From contig PWZW01000276.1 of NCBI GenBank assembly GCA_003567255.1, positions 1 to 6,379 of the forward strand: 6,379 nt of DNA, in the 5' to 3' direction. The notes beneath the pieces were generated by a model. The model did no database searches, was not told the origin of the DNA, and saw only the letters and a program-made list of their open reading frames with translations. Source of the stretch: Puniceicoccaceae bacterium. Lineage in GTDB: Bacteria > Verrucomicrobiota > Verrucomicrobiia > Opitutales > Coraliomargaritaceae. Made by a program: the position numbers and the translations under genes. Below are positions 1 to 5,951 of this stretch, piece by piece (position 1 is the stretch's first letter; each line of letters opens with the position of its first letter).

Positions 1-1
1 C

Positions 2-229
2 ATCGGCCACTGCAGCCCAAACCCGGCCATCATTAACAACCGCTGCCATGTGGTTCTCGCTGAGGGCGTTGAACCCGTCGGTAACTTTGACTGGGACGAG
101 CACGAAGAAATCGAGGTGCGCGCCGTGCCGGAAAACGAAGTGTTTGCGTGGGTCCGCACGATGCAGATTAGGCACAGCCTCGCCCTCAACGCATTGATGT
201 TTTACCGCCTTTCGAAGACAGGGGCGTAG
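2..229 (+). CDS. NUDIX hydrolase, ADP-ribose pyrophosphatase-like (3' end only)
   Basis: Frame 2 is open from the window edge to the TAG at 227-229 and gives 75 residues, so the start and most of the gene are missing. The peptide carries SPNPAIINNRCHV near its beginning, then LAEG, WDEHEEIEV in the middle and HSLALNALMFY near the end. This order matches the C-terminal part of NUDIX hydrolases of the ADP-ribose pyrophosphatase (NudF-like) group, cytosolic enzymes that cleave nucleoside-diphosphate sugars to nucleotide monophosphate and sugar phosphate. The Nudix box itself (GX5EX7REUXEEXGU) would lie upstream of the window and cannot be checked, so the substrate is not assignable. The gene ends 162 bp before the pseudopilin gene and is probably a separate transcription unit. 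Family call moderately sure; exact enzyme unknown. Confidence 0.75.
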   Translation: MGHCSPNPAIINNRCHVVLAEGVEPVGNFDWDEHEEIEVRAVPENEVFAWVRTMQIRHSLALNALMFYRLSKTGA

Positions 230-336
230 GCTTGGTCGGCTCTTTATGTGGGCTCCCGCAGCTCGTGAAACCCGAGTTAATGGCGCTCAGTAAACCCTTG
301 TATTAGAAAAACTTTCAAATCGAGCTCTTTGTAAAA

Positions 337-373
337 GTCGGGTTACAGGCGGCGACCCGGACTATCTTTTTTC
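337..373 (+). terminator. Hairpin plus T-tract in the leader of the pseudopilin gene
   Basis: GTCGGGT (337-343) can pair with ACCCGGAC (355-362) if one G is bulged. The stem is followed by TATCTTTTTT, ending at 372. This has the shape of an intrinsic terminator on the + strand. It lies 108 bp after the NUDIX stop and only about 20 bp before the start at 392, so it either ends NUDIX transcription or acts as an attenuator for the gene that follows. The stem is imperfect, so this is tentative. Confidence 0.4.
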
Positions 374-391
374 TGCAAAATGGTGTAGAGA

Positions 392-3328
392 ATGCTCACG
401 CTAATGTGGGTGAACACAAAACAGCAGAGATTGACTAGAGCGGAGGGCAGCCAGGGGTTTGCCTTGGTCATTGCGCTTGGGCTGATGGCGTTCGTGTTGC
501 TCCTGCTCGTTTCCATGACCGCGCTCATCCAAGTGGAGACCCGGGGCGCTTCCGGACAGCTCCAGCAGCTCGCCGCCCGGCAAAACGCTTTGCTCGCCCT
601 CAACATCGCCATCGGCGAACTCCAGCGGCACGCCGGCCCCGACCAACGCGTGACCGCACGGGCCGAGATTTTGGGGGATGGAAGCGGTGTTGAAGACGGA
701 AATAAATGGACAGCGGTTTGGAACGCGCAAAATACTTCTAATCAGCCTATTTTCCTGGTTTCGGGAGCGAACGATGCGGGCGGGAGCAATGATGTTTCAA
801 GCCCACTTGCTGAAAGGGTAATGCTTGCGCGGTCAGGGTCTTTGGGGCCAAACCAAGAAGATAATCATGTCTCAGTGCCCATCGTGCCTGTATCGGGCGA
901 GGGTTCCATAGGCTGGTGGGTTGGGGACGAGGGCGTCAAAGTTAATCTACTAGCTGGGCTGAACGGTGTTGATGCAGATCCTGAAGGGTCCCAGAACAGA
1001 CTCGTCCGAGACTTCCAATTTGGGGTGGGGAACGATGTGAGCCAGATGGGGATAGATCCTACCGTTTTTTTTGAAAATAACGGCAGGATTCGAAGCGACC
1101 TTTCAAAAGTTAACTCTCTTCTACAGCTCACCAAGCTGTCTCAAGGTGGGGATGAGGATGCAGTCAACTTCTTCAACAACGTGACAATATTCAGTCGGTC
1201 GCTTTTGCAGAAACCTGAGGGAGGGTTGAAGAGAAATCTCGCTATCAGGGAGGTTGCGGAAAGCGAACTAGGTGTTGGTGCCTGGGATTATCTCAACAGA
1301 GATACAACTCTACTCACAGAAGATACAATCAGTAACCAGTCCGAAGAGGAGCAAACGTTTTTTGCTCCGTTGCCGATTCCTTCTGAAATCGTTCTTTGGT
1401 TTGGGTTTTTCCACACTTTTAGTGATGCGAGAATCCGTTCGCGCTTCCATGTAGAAATGGAATTCTGGAATCCTTACTCGCGCCCGCTTCGCTTTCCAAA
1501 TGATAGCAGTGGAAACAGGGATCGTGCTTTTCAAATAGAATTTGAAAATTTACCGAGGGTAACGATTGAAGATACGAATGGAATTGCTCCCATTTTAACA
1601 AATTCCTTAGATGAAATGTTTGCTCAGTCAGGTGGAAGTTTCAATACGAGGCCGATCAATAGTTGGGTTGAAATCGAACCTGACGTTTCAGACGGGACAC
1701 CTGGGTTGAAGCCCGGACAGATCTACCAGGTTTTAGAGCCTGGACCATCTCAACCCCAGGGCCTTGCACGTGACTTTGTGAATTTTGCGTCCGATTCTAC
1801 CCTTCTCTGGTCAGGAAATCAAAATCAGCGGCCAGACGACGATGCGATCATTCGCATTGAGCTTGAACAGCAAGAACCTGTAAACATCATTATCAGAGAA
1901 TGGGCTGGCGACGGAAATGGGAAAGTTGTTGCCGAAATTCGAAATTTGCCATTTGAAAATGTTGAGATTGAAAAAGGGTTTCGCGCGGGGCCAAATCCGT
2001 TTTCGCGCTCGACATCAGGTTCATACACTAGGGATGATTACATTTTGGCCTTCCACGTGAGGCTCGCTTCGGACGAGAACGACCCAGGCGCGTTGGAGCA
2101 CCTTCTCTCGACTTTGGATCTGCGAAGTGGAGAGAAAATAGTCCTAGATTATGAAGCGGTCTTTACTGCCGCAGACGGCTCGGAAAAACAGATGAGTTCA
2201 ATAATTGAGTCGGTGTCTTGGAATCCAGCGGTAGCACAACAGGAAGATGGCAATATTTTCAGTAATCTTGATCTCCTTGCCGGAGAGCCGAACCTAAATC
2301 GAGTTCACGGCCCTAATGAGAATCCAATTATTGTCTATGACCTACCACAGCGAAATGCGGGTGGGGTTGGAGTGTTTCGGTTTTTACCTTTCCGAGACCG
2401 TCCAGCATTTTCACTTGGTGCTCCGTGGGGGGAAGCAGTGAATGCTTTATTCGACAATTTTTATTTTGCACCGACAGATGAAACAAGTGGTTTTCAACGG
2501 TCGCACTGGCTCATCGCTGCGGGAAATGAAGATATAGGTGGGAATGCGTCAAACGACGCGTCCGACCCCGCCTTCTTTTTTGTCGAGGGAGGGTTTAACA
2601 TCAATTCAACAAGCCCAGAAGCATGGGCCGCTTTTCTCGGATCTAATATACGCTCTGTCTCTGAGGGGCCAGTGGCAGCTGGTTTTTTTCACGCACCGTT
2701 TGAAGCCGCTGCTCAAATCGCCACCCCCGAGCTTGGAAAATCCCTTCCCGCCTCATGGCTATACGATGCAGGGCAGTCGCTGCCCGAAGGTCCGACGTCA
2801 TACAATATTCTTGGGCGTAGGGTCGCAAATGATCAGGTCGCTGCTATGGGAAATCTTATCGCGGCCTTGGTAACTGAGCGAGTGGAGTCAAACGGTGGCA
2901 GACCTTTCTATTCTGTTTCTGAATTTATAAACTCTGGAATTATGCAGCGGGCCATCGATTCAGCACATGACAACGCGCGCTTTGGCGAACTGGGCTTGAG
3001 TGCGGACTTGATCGCCGAACACCCCATAAATCCAAGTCAGATCTTCCCGTATTCCCACGGCTTTTTAAGCCAAGCAAACATCATTGCAAAAGTTGGCGAT
3101 CGCATGGTTGCCAGAAGCGACACGTTTACCATACGGTCCTACGGTAACTATCAAAACCCATTAACCGGAAACGTCGAGAGCGAAGCTTATGTAGAGGCTG
3201 TGGTTCAAAGAACAAGCGGAAAGGTAAATCCTGAGGATGATGTGTTGTTGGGTGACCTTTCAGACAACTCGTTTGGAAGAAAATTCAAAGTTATTTCAGT
3301 GAGATGGTTAAACAAAGCAGATATATGA
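392..3328 (+). CDS. Large pseudopilin-like protein, Verru_Chthon cassette protein A type (PilX/GspK-like)
   Basis: A 978-residue protein predicted to be exported through a type IV pilus/type II secretion-like assembly system and anchored by its N-terminal helix. Residues 1-22 form a short basic leader ending in SQG. A prepilin-type cleavage site is likely at G22/F23, followed by a hydrophobic helix at about 23-47 (FALVIALGLMAFVLLLLV...). The Glu normally at mature position +5 is Ile, as in tip-type minor pilins of the GspK/PilX kind. Conserved family blocks are QNALLALNIAIGELQ with GPDQRV (about 64-87), WWVGDEGVKVNL (175-186), ARSDTF (907-912), VEAVVQRT (about 934-941) and FGRKFKVISVRWL (961-973). 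The middle is long and not recognisable. An in-frame TAG at 386-388 excludes earlier starts; ATG 392 and ATG 404 are both possible and neither has a good ribosome site. The stop overlaps the next start (ATGA at 3325-3328). No prepilin peptidase, ATPase or other cassette members are in view. Family recognised from memory; function inferred. Confidence 0.78.
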   Translation: MLTLMWVNTKQQRLTRAEGSQGFALVIALGLMAFVLLLLVSMTALIQVETRGASGQLQQLAARQNALLALNIAIGELQRHAGPDQRVTARAEILGDGSGVEDGNKWTAVWNAQNTSNQPIFLVSGANDAGGSNDVSSPLAERVMLARSGSLGPNQEDNHVSVPIVPVSGEGSIGWWVGDEGVKVNLLAGLNGVDADPEGSQNRLVRDFQFGVGNDVSQMGIDPTVFFENNGRIRSDLSKVNSLLQLTKLSQGGDEDAVNFFNNVTIFSRSLLQKPEGGLKRNLAIREVAESELGVGAWDYLNRDTTLLTEDTISNQSEEEQTFFAPLPIPSEIVLWFGFFHTFSDARIRSRFHVEMEFWNPYSRPLRFPNDSSGNRDRAFQIEFENLPRVTIEDTNGIAPILTNSLDEMFAQSGGSFNTRPINSWVEIEPDVSDGTPGLKPGQIYQVLEPGPSQPQGLARDFVNFASDSTLLWSGNQNQRPDDDAIIRIELEQQEPVNIIIREWAGDGNGKVVAEIRNLPFENVEIEKGFRAGPNPFSRSTSGSYTRDDYILAFHVRLASDENDPGALEHLLSTLDLRSGEKIVLDYEAVFTAADGSEKQMSSIIESVSWNPAVAQQEDGNIFSNLDLLAGEPNLNRVHGPNENPIIVYDLPQRNAGGVGVFRFLPFRDRPAFSLGAPWGEAVNALFDNFYFAPTDETSGFQRSHWLIAAGNEDIGGNASNDASDPAFFFVEGGFNINSTSPEAWAAFLGSNIRSVSEGPVAAGFFHAPFEAAAQIATPELGKSLPASWLYDAGQSLPEGPTSYNILGRRVANDQVAAMGNLIAALVTERVESNGGRPFYSVSEFINSGIMQRAIDSAHDNARFGELGLSADLIAEHPINPSQIFPYSHGFLSQANIIAKVGDRMVARSDTFTIRSYGNYQNPLTGNVESEAYVEAVVQRTSGKVNPEDDVLLGDLSDNSFGRKFKVISVRWLNKADI

Positions 3329-4107
3329 AAAATATAATACATAAAATATGTGAGCTACGATTGTTTGTCTTTTGTCTTTGTTTCAGCGGGATTGGCCCCG
3401 TCGTTGCCAATGAAAGCAGTGAGGGCAACGAGACTGTTACAACTGAAGTGGCGTTTTTTCCTTTGGGTGGTGCCAGTTGGCGGGGGCTATACTTTACTCC
3501 TGAAAATGAAAATCTTTCAGAAATTAAAGAAATTCGCTTTAATGCACTCTCGCGGACTGAATACATGCCTTACTCGGGACCAGCTAAACTCTCGATTTTT
3601 ACGAAAGGCAGATGCGAAGAAGGGCGAGAAACATTTGTCTCCATCGGTAGTGTCCGACTTGATAAAAGTGCAGCACGGCAAATACTTCTTGTAGAGGAAA
3701 GTTCATCTTCCTTGGCAGAAATGCATCCTGAGTATGTGTTGGAGCTTCCAGGGAATTTAGAGAATCATCTACGAGCCTTTGTATTTGTGGATAGCCTGCA
3801 AACTTTCCCGGTTAATTCAGTGGTCTTTTTCAATACCATGGGCGCTGAGTTTTTTGGTATTTTTGGAGAAGAGCGGATAAGCCTTAAGCCAGGGCTTAAC
3901 CGGCCAGTTGATATAAACCGACACACTGACACTAACATAAGAGTCGGCTTGGCCGTGCACGATGGTGAAAGAAACCGCAGGGTGCTTGATAGTAGCTATC
4001 GATTCTCTCCGGAACGCAGAACTCTCATTGTTCTCCGTCGCCCGGAAAACAATGGTTCGTATCGAATAAGGGCCCAGCGATTAACAGAATATCTCGGAGA
4101 GGGTTGA
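3325..4107 (+). CDS. Small secreted protein of unknown function, coupled to the pseudopilin gene
   Basis: I do not recognise a named domain. From ATG 3325 the protein is 260 residues. Residues 1-28 look like a Sec signal peptide: basic n-region (K2, H6, K7, R12), hydrophobic core LFVFCLCFSGIGPVV, and likely cleavage after Ala28 before NESS. The rest is mixed, with alternating hydrophobic positions that suggest a beta-sandwich and no membrane segment. One notable block is FFNTMGAEFFGIFGEERISLKPGL, about residues 169-192, which resembles small secreted proteins I recall beside similar pseudopilin genes in Opitutia. An ATG at 3304 would add seven residues, but ATG 3325 gives a cleaner signal peptide and forms an ATGA overlap with the upstream stop, so translation is probably coupled. 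It may be a partner, chaperone or accessory surface component of the pseudopilin. That role is inference from the pairing only. Confidence 0.72.
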   Translation: MKNIIHKICELRLFVFCLCFSGIGPVVANESSEGNETVTTEVAFFPLGGASWRGLYFTPENENLSEIKEIRFNALSRTEYMPYSGPAKLSIFTKGRCEEGRETFVSIGSVRLDKSAARQILLVEESSSSLAEMHPEYVLELPGNLENHLRAFVFVDSLQTFPVNSVVFFNTMGAEFFGIFGEERISLKPGLNRPVDINRHTDTNIRVGLAVHDGERNRRVLDSSYRFSPERRTLIVLRRPENNGSYRIRAQRLTEYLGEG

Positions 4108-4186
4108 TTCGTGGTTTGGTTTTCTGGTAAGAAGCATCCGCTTCGGGCTTGCATTTTCCTCGGGAACGCTCGTGGTTTAACATTCT

Positions 4187-4306
4187 ACGAAACTCCCTCT
4201 ACACAACGCTGAACAAGTAAACGCCCTCATCCGTATGGCTTGGCACGACCGGACCAGCTTTGACCAGATTGAGTAAAAAACCGGTTGGACGGAGGCGCAG
4301 GTCATC
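4187..4306 (+). pseudogene. Decayed 5' half of a TIGR03643-type gene
   Basis: These 120 bases align without gaps to 5952-6071, the first 40 codons of the intact TIGR03643 gene downstream. By hand I count 19 differences (about 84% identity), 14 of them at third codon positions. The reading frame is broken three ways. The start ATG is ACG (4187-4189), codon 30 is TAA (4274-4276) where the intact copy has GAA, and similarity stops at about 4306, so the second half of the domain is missing. The encoded peptide would still read KLPLHNAEQVNALIRMAWHD and DRTSFDQIE. The mostly silent differences suggest both copies evolved under selection before this one died. It follows the secreted-protein gene by 79 bp and is followed directly by transposon debris, which probably explains the truncation. 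Confidence 0.85.
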
Positions 4307-4307
4307 A

Positions 4308-4320
4308 GTATTCGTCCGGC
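4308..4320 (+). repeat. 13-bp direct repeat, left copy
   Basis: GTATTCGTCCGGC occurs here and identically at 4576-4588. This copy begins one base after similarity to the TIGR03643 gene ends, so it marks the left breakpoint of the TnpA-containing block. It is longer than the 8-bp target duplication usual for IS66 elements, so it is not a simple one. Confidence 0.5.
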
Positions 4321-4367
4321 ACTTCACCCCGTAGTCACGACGGCTGTTCTGGGGTATTGTGTGTCGG

Positions 4368-4613
4368 ATGGAAAATACAGATACGCTAACAGTCCGTGGC
4401 GCGAAGCGCCGTCGGCTCACTAAAGAAGAACGCGTGGAGCATGTGTCCGCCTGGAAGCGCAGCGGCAGCAGTGCGCAGATCTATGCGCAGGAGCACGGTG
4501 TGAGCGCTGCCAGCCTGTACGCATGGTCACGCCAGCAGGGAGGTGCAGAAGGAAAGGGGACTGCGCGAACGGGAGGTATTCGTCCGGCGGCTTTCTTTGG
4601 GTCAGGAGCGTGA
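4368..4613 (+). CDS. IS66-type TnpA-like helix-turn-helix protein, orphan and probably truncated
   Basis: From ATG 4368 the ORF gives 81 residues; a GTG at 4359 would add three. There is a basic stretch KRRR (13-16), then LTKEERVEHVSAWKRSGSS and a helix-turn-helix pattern ending IYAQEHGVSAASLYAWSRQQ at about 38-57. This is the arrangement seen in the accessory TnpA protein of IS66-family insertion sequences, a small DNA-binding protein needed together with TnpB and the TnpC transposase. Family members are usually longer (about 100-130 residues, with a conserved C-terminal part), and here the end (IRPAAFFGSGA) does not resemble that part. No intact tnpB or tnpC follows, so this is a remnant rather than a working element. 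No clear ribosome site precedes the start. It could instead be an unrelated HTH protein, but the sequence pattern favours IS66. Confidence 0.6.
   Translation: MENTDTLTVRGAKRRRLTKEERVEHVSAWKRSGSSAQIYAQEHGVSAASLYAWSRQQGGAEGKGTARTGGIRPAAFFGSGA
4576..4588 (+). repeat. 13-bp direct repeat, right copy
   Basis: Second identical copy of GTATTCGTCCGGC, inside the last codons of the TnpA-like ORF. Together with 4308-4320 it brackets 255 bp. A chance 13-mer match in a window this size is possible, but its position at the edges of the inserted block is suggestive. Confidence 0.5.
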
Positions 4614-5023
4614 CCAAGGCGGAAGCGACTGTCGCGATTTTGATAGATTCCAGTAGGGACTGAGAGCGAAGAGAGCATTGGATTTTTGCGGAATGGCCGC
4701 GATGTTGGAAGTAAAAGAAGCTTCATGTGGTGGTCTCTCATGTGACGATCTCGGAGGTGTCCCTGGTAGTTTGCCGCTTGGGCCAGCAGTCCGGTATTGC
4801 CGGAACCGTTGCTGCAAGAGCCCCGCAAAACAAGATCATGGCTCATGGCACCACTGCATACATCTTATAATGTTGCGGTGTTCTTGTATAAGCGTTCACA
4901 AGAGCTCATAAGCGGCCTCCAGCTCCGCTGGATTATTTTGAAACCGGGAAATCGACCTTAGGTTGATACCCATACGTGTCTGTGGGGAGCCGCACTGATC
5001 CAAAGCTTGTCTTACTGCTGTGC
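4614..5023. other. About 410 bp without a convincing gene; probable transposon debris
   Basis: All frames are short or composed like shadows. Two short perfect inverted repeats lie at its start: GGTCA/TGACC (4600-4604 with 4611-4615, overlapping the TnpA stop) and GCGAC/GTCGC (4625-4629 with 4631-4635). One short frame at about 4874-4891 reads VFLYK, faintly like the start of IS66 TnpB, but it is open only to 4963, lacks the expected DMRKSFDGL block and is not called as a gene. A terminator-like hairpin lies at 4918-4939. No tRNA or CRISPR pattern is visible. Confidence 0.5.
4918..4939 (+). terminator. Short intrinsic terminator-like hairpin
   Basis: TCCAGC (4918-4923) pairs perfectly with GCTGGA (4927-4932) across a TCC loop and is followed by TTATTTT. 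A 6-bp stem with a 3-base loop and a weak T-tract could end a + strand transcript from the transposon remnant. On the - strand the downstream side is not T-rich, so it would not serve the nucleotidyltransferase gene. Confidence 0.35.
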
Positions 5024-5488
5024 TCAGGGCAAGTGCTCAAGATCATCAAGATCCTTGTGGCGGCCAGCCGCTCGCTTTGCGTCTTTTAAGCTTCGCATGC
5101 TCAGCAGTTGAACGGGGGCTCCGTCCACGAGAACCGCTTCGCTGCATTGAAAAGCTTGATCAAATTCCAGTCCTTTCACTTTCGTAAGAATGTCGATGGC
5201 GACGGGCGGGCGTCCAAACGTGAAAACGTCAACTTTTTCGTGTGATAGGAAATCTTTAAGTGTAATGGCGTCGAGTGGCAGGCCGAATTCGGCAAAGGCT
5301 TTTTGTAGCCGCACGAAATTTTCCTCCGTAGGCTCTACCCAGATGTCGATATCGCCGGTCGTTCGATGATAACCATGAAGGACGACAGCATACCCGCCAA
5401 CCAGTAGTGAAGCTACCTCATATTTCTTCAAAGAGTTTAAGAAATCGATGAAGTCTTTATTCAGCAATCCGGCCTCTATTTCTCTCAT
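5024..5488 (-). CDS. Pol-beta-superfamily nucleotidyltransferase (MNT/DUF6036-like)
   Basis: A 154-residue cytosolic protein that looks full length. It has the nucleotidyltransferase signature: GG at 31-32 in LLVGGYAVVLHGYHRTTGDIDIW, with metal-binding Asp46 and Asp48 (DID), and a third acidic residue, probably Asp99, in PPVAIDIL. A C-terminal block AGRHKDLDDLEHL (141-153) is typical of stand-alone members, which I recall annotated as nucleotidyltransferase or DUF6036. The expected chemistry is transfer of a nucleotide from NTP to a protein or RNA target; the substrate is unknown. The start ATG (5488-5486) overlaps the stop of the 64-residue gene upstream on the same strand (ATGA), implying co-translation, and GAGAGG directly precedes it. 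The pairing with a conserved small protein recalls toxin-antitoxin modules, but the partner is not a HEPN protein. Superfamily sure, biological role unknown. Confidence 0.82.
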   Translation of the reverse strand: MREIEAGLLNKDFIDFLNSLKKYEVASLLVGGYAVVLHGYHRTTGDIDIWVEPTEENFVRLQKAFAEFGLPLDAITLKDFLSHEKVDVFTFGRPPVAIDILTKVKGLEFDQAFQCSEAVLVDGAPVQLLSMRSLKDAKRAAGRHKDLDDLEHLP

Positions 5489-5679
5489 CCTCTCTTACGC
5501 TTTGAAAAGGCTGTGCGGTCCAACTTGGGCCAATCTTTCCCGCAGAAGCCATAGTTTATCTGCATGAGATACTTGAAGCTTTCGCCCCGTTCGCTTGCCG
5601 ACATTTTTGTGTAGGTTGCCTGGTGGTCGGCAGCCTCTGCGAAGCTCTGTTTTCGGAAAGCGGTTCGGTCAAGTCTCAC
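5485..5679 (-). CDS. Conserved 64-residue protein paired with the nucleotidyltransferase
   Basis: The start is GTG (5679-5677), chosen because the conserved LDRTAF motif begins at residue 3 and no earlier start fits. No Shine-Dalgarno sequence is visible. The protein is small, polar and has no membrane segment. LDRTAF occurs twice, at residues 3-8 and 53-58, so the two ends resemble each other; between them lie SFAEAADHQATYTKMSASER and a short YLMQINYGF helix. The C-terminus is basic (SKRKRG). I recall short proteins ending in a DRTxFSxRK pattern directly upstream of this type of nucleotidyltransferase in Bacteroidota and other phyla, which supports a real two-gene unit. It could be the substrate, inhibitor or antitoxin of the enzyme. 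There is no direct evidence for any of these roles. Stop and next start share four bases. Confidence 0.75.
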   Translation of the reverse strand: MRLDRTAFRKQSFAEAADHQATYTKMSASERGESFKYLMQINYGFCGKDWPKLDRTAFSKRKRG

Positions 5680-5785
5680 GGGTGAAGTATTGGTCTAATC
5701 TGGTGGGTGAATCAACGGTGAAATTGCCGCTCCTGCGACGGTCTTGGAGAGGCGAAAGGGATGCAACTTACCATGTTTTTTTGGC

Positions 5786-5930
5786 GCGGCGGTCGGCTTC
5801 GCTGTCGCGTCGCCGCTACGAATGCAGCGGTATGGGAACGGAGATAGCCGTTCCGACGATTGCGGTGGGTTGGCGGCCAGCTCAATCTGCCTCCGAGATT
5901 TGCGTCTCTCGGATGTGGGCTTTTTGTTTT
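5786..5930 (+). ncRNA. Candidate structured RNA ending in an intrinsic terminator
   Basis: Between two divergent genes lies a run of inverted repeats. GCGGCG (5786-5791) pairs with CGCCGC (5811-5816), or alternatively CCGCT (5813-5817) pairs with AGCGG (5826-5830). GGAACGG (5835-5841) pairs perfectly with CCGTTCC (5848-5854) around AGATAG. TCCGAGA (5892-5898) pairs with TCTCGGA (5907-5913), before a T-tract. No ORF in the stretch resembles a protein. It could be a small RNA, a leader of the gene at 5952, or a dispersed palindromic element. Boundaries on the 5' side are a guess, and no known RNA family is recognised. Confidence 0.4.
5889..5930 (+). terminator. Intrinsic terminator upstream of the TIGR03643 gene
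   Basis: GCC plus TCCGAGA (5889-5898) pairs with TCTCGGA (5907-5913) plus GGC (5918-5920), with a four-base bulge on the 3' side, and is followed at once by TTTTTGTTTT. This is the best terminator in the window. No + strand protein gene precedes it, so it ends an RNA, ends readthrough, or attenuates the gene at 5952. Confidence 0.6.
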
Positions 5931-5951
5931 ACTCGTCACCTTTTTGCCTGA

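Noticed and set aside
298..336. Sigma-70-like promoter starting at TTGTAT (298-303)
   Set aside because: No acceptable -10 element at 16-18 bp spacing; promoter motifs in this phylum are poorly defined.
3304..3324. Upstream ATG at 3304 as the start of the secreted protein
   Set aside because: It adds a polar MVKQSRY extension ahead of a good signal peptide, while ATG 3325 forms the usual ATGA overlap with the upstream stop; not excluded.
4131..4144. GAAGC/GCTTC hairpin after the secreted-protein gene as a terminator
   Set aside because: Only five pairs with a four-base loop and no proper T-tract directly after it; too weak to call, although the position would be sensible.
4481..4846. 121-residue reverse-strand ORF over the TnpA-like gene
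   Set aside because: The + strand frame has a recognisable helix-turn-helix; this frame has shadow-like composition and no motif.
4678..4911. 77-residue + strand ORF
   Set aside because: Cys/His-rich without ordered metal-binding spacing, no ribosome site and no recognisable homology; it sits in decayed sequence.
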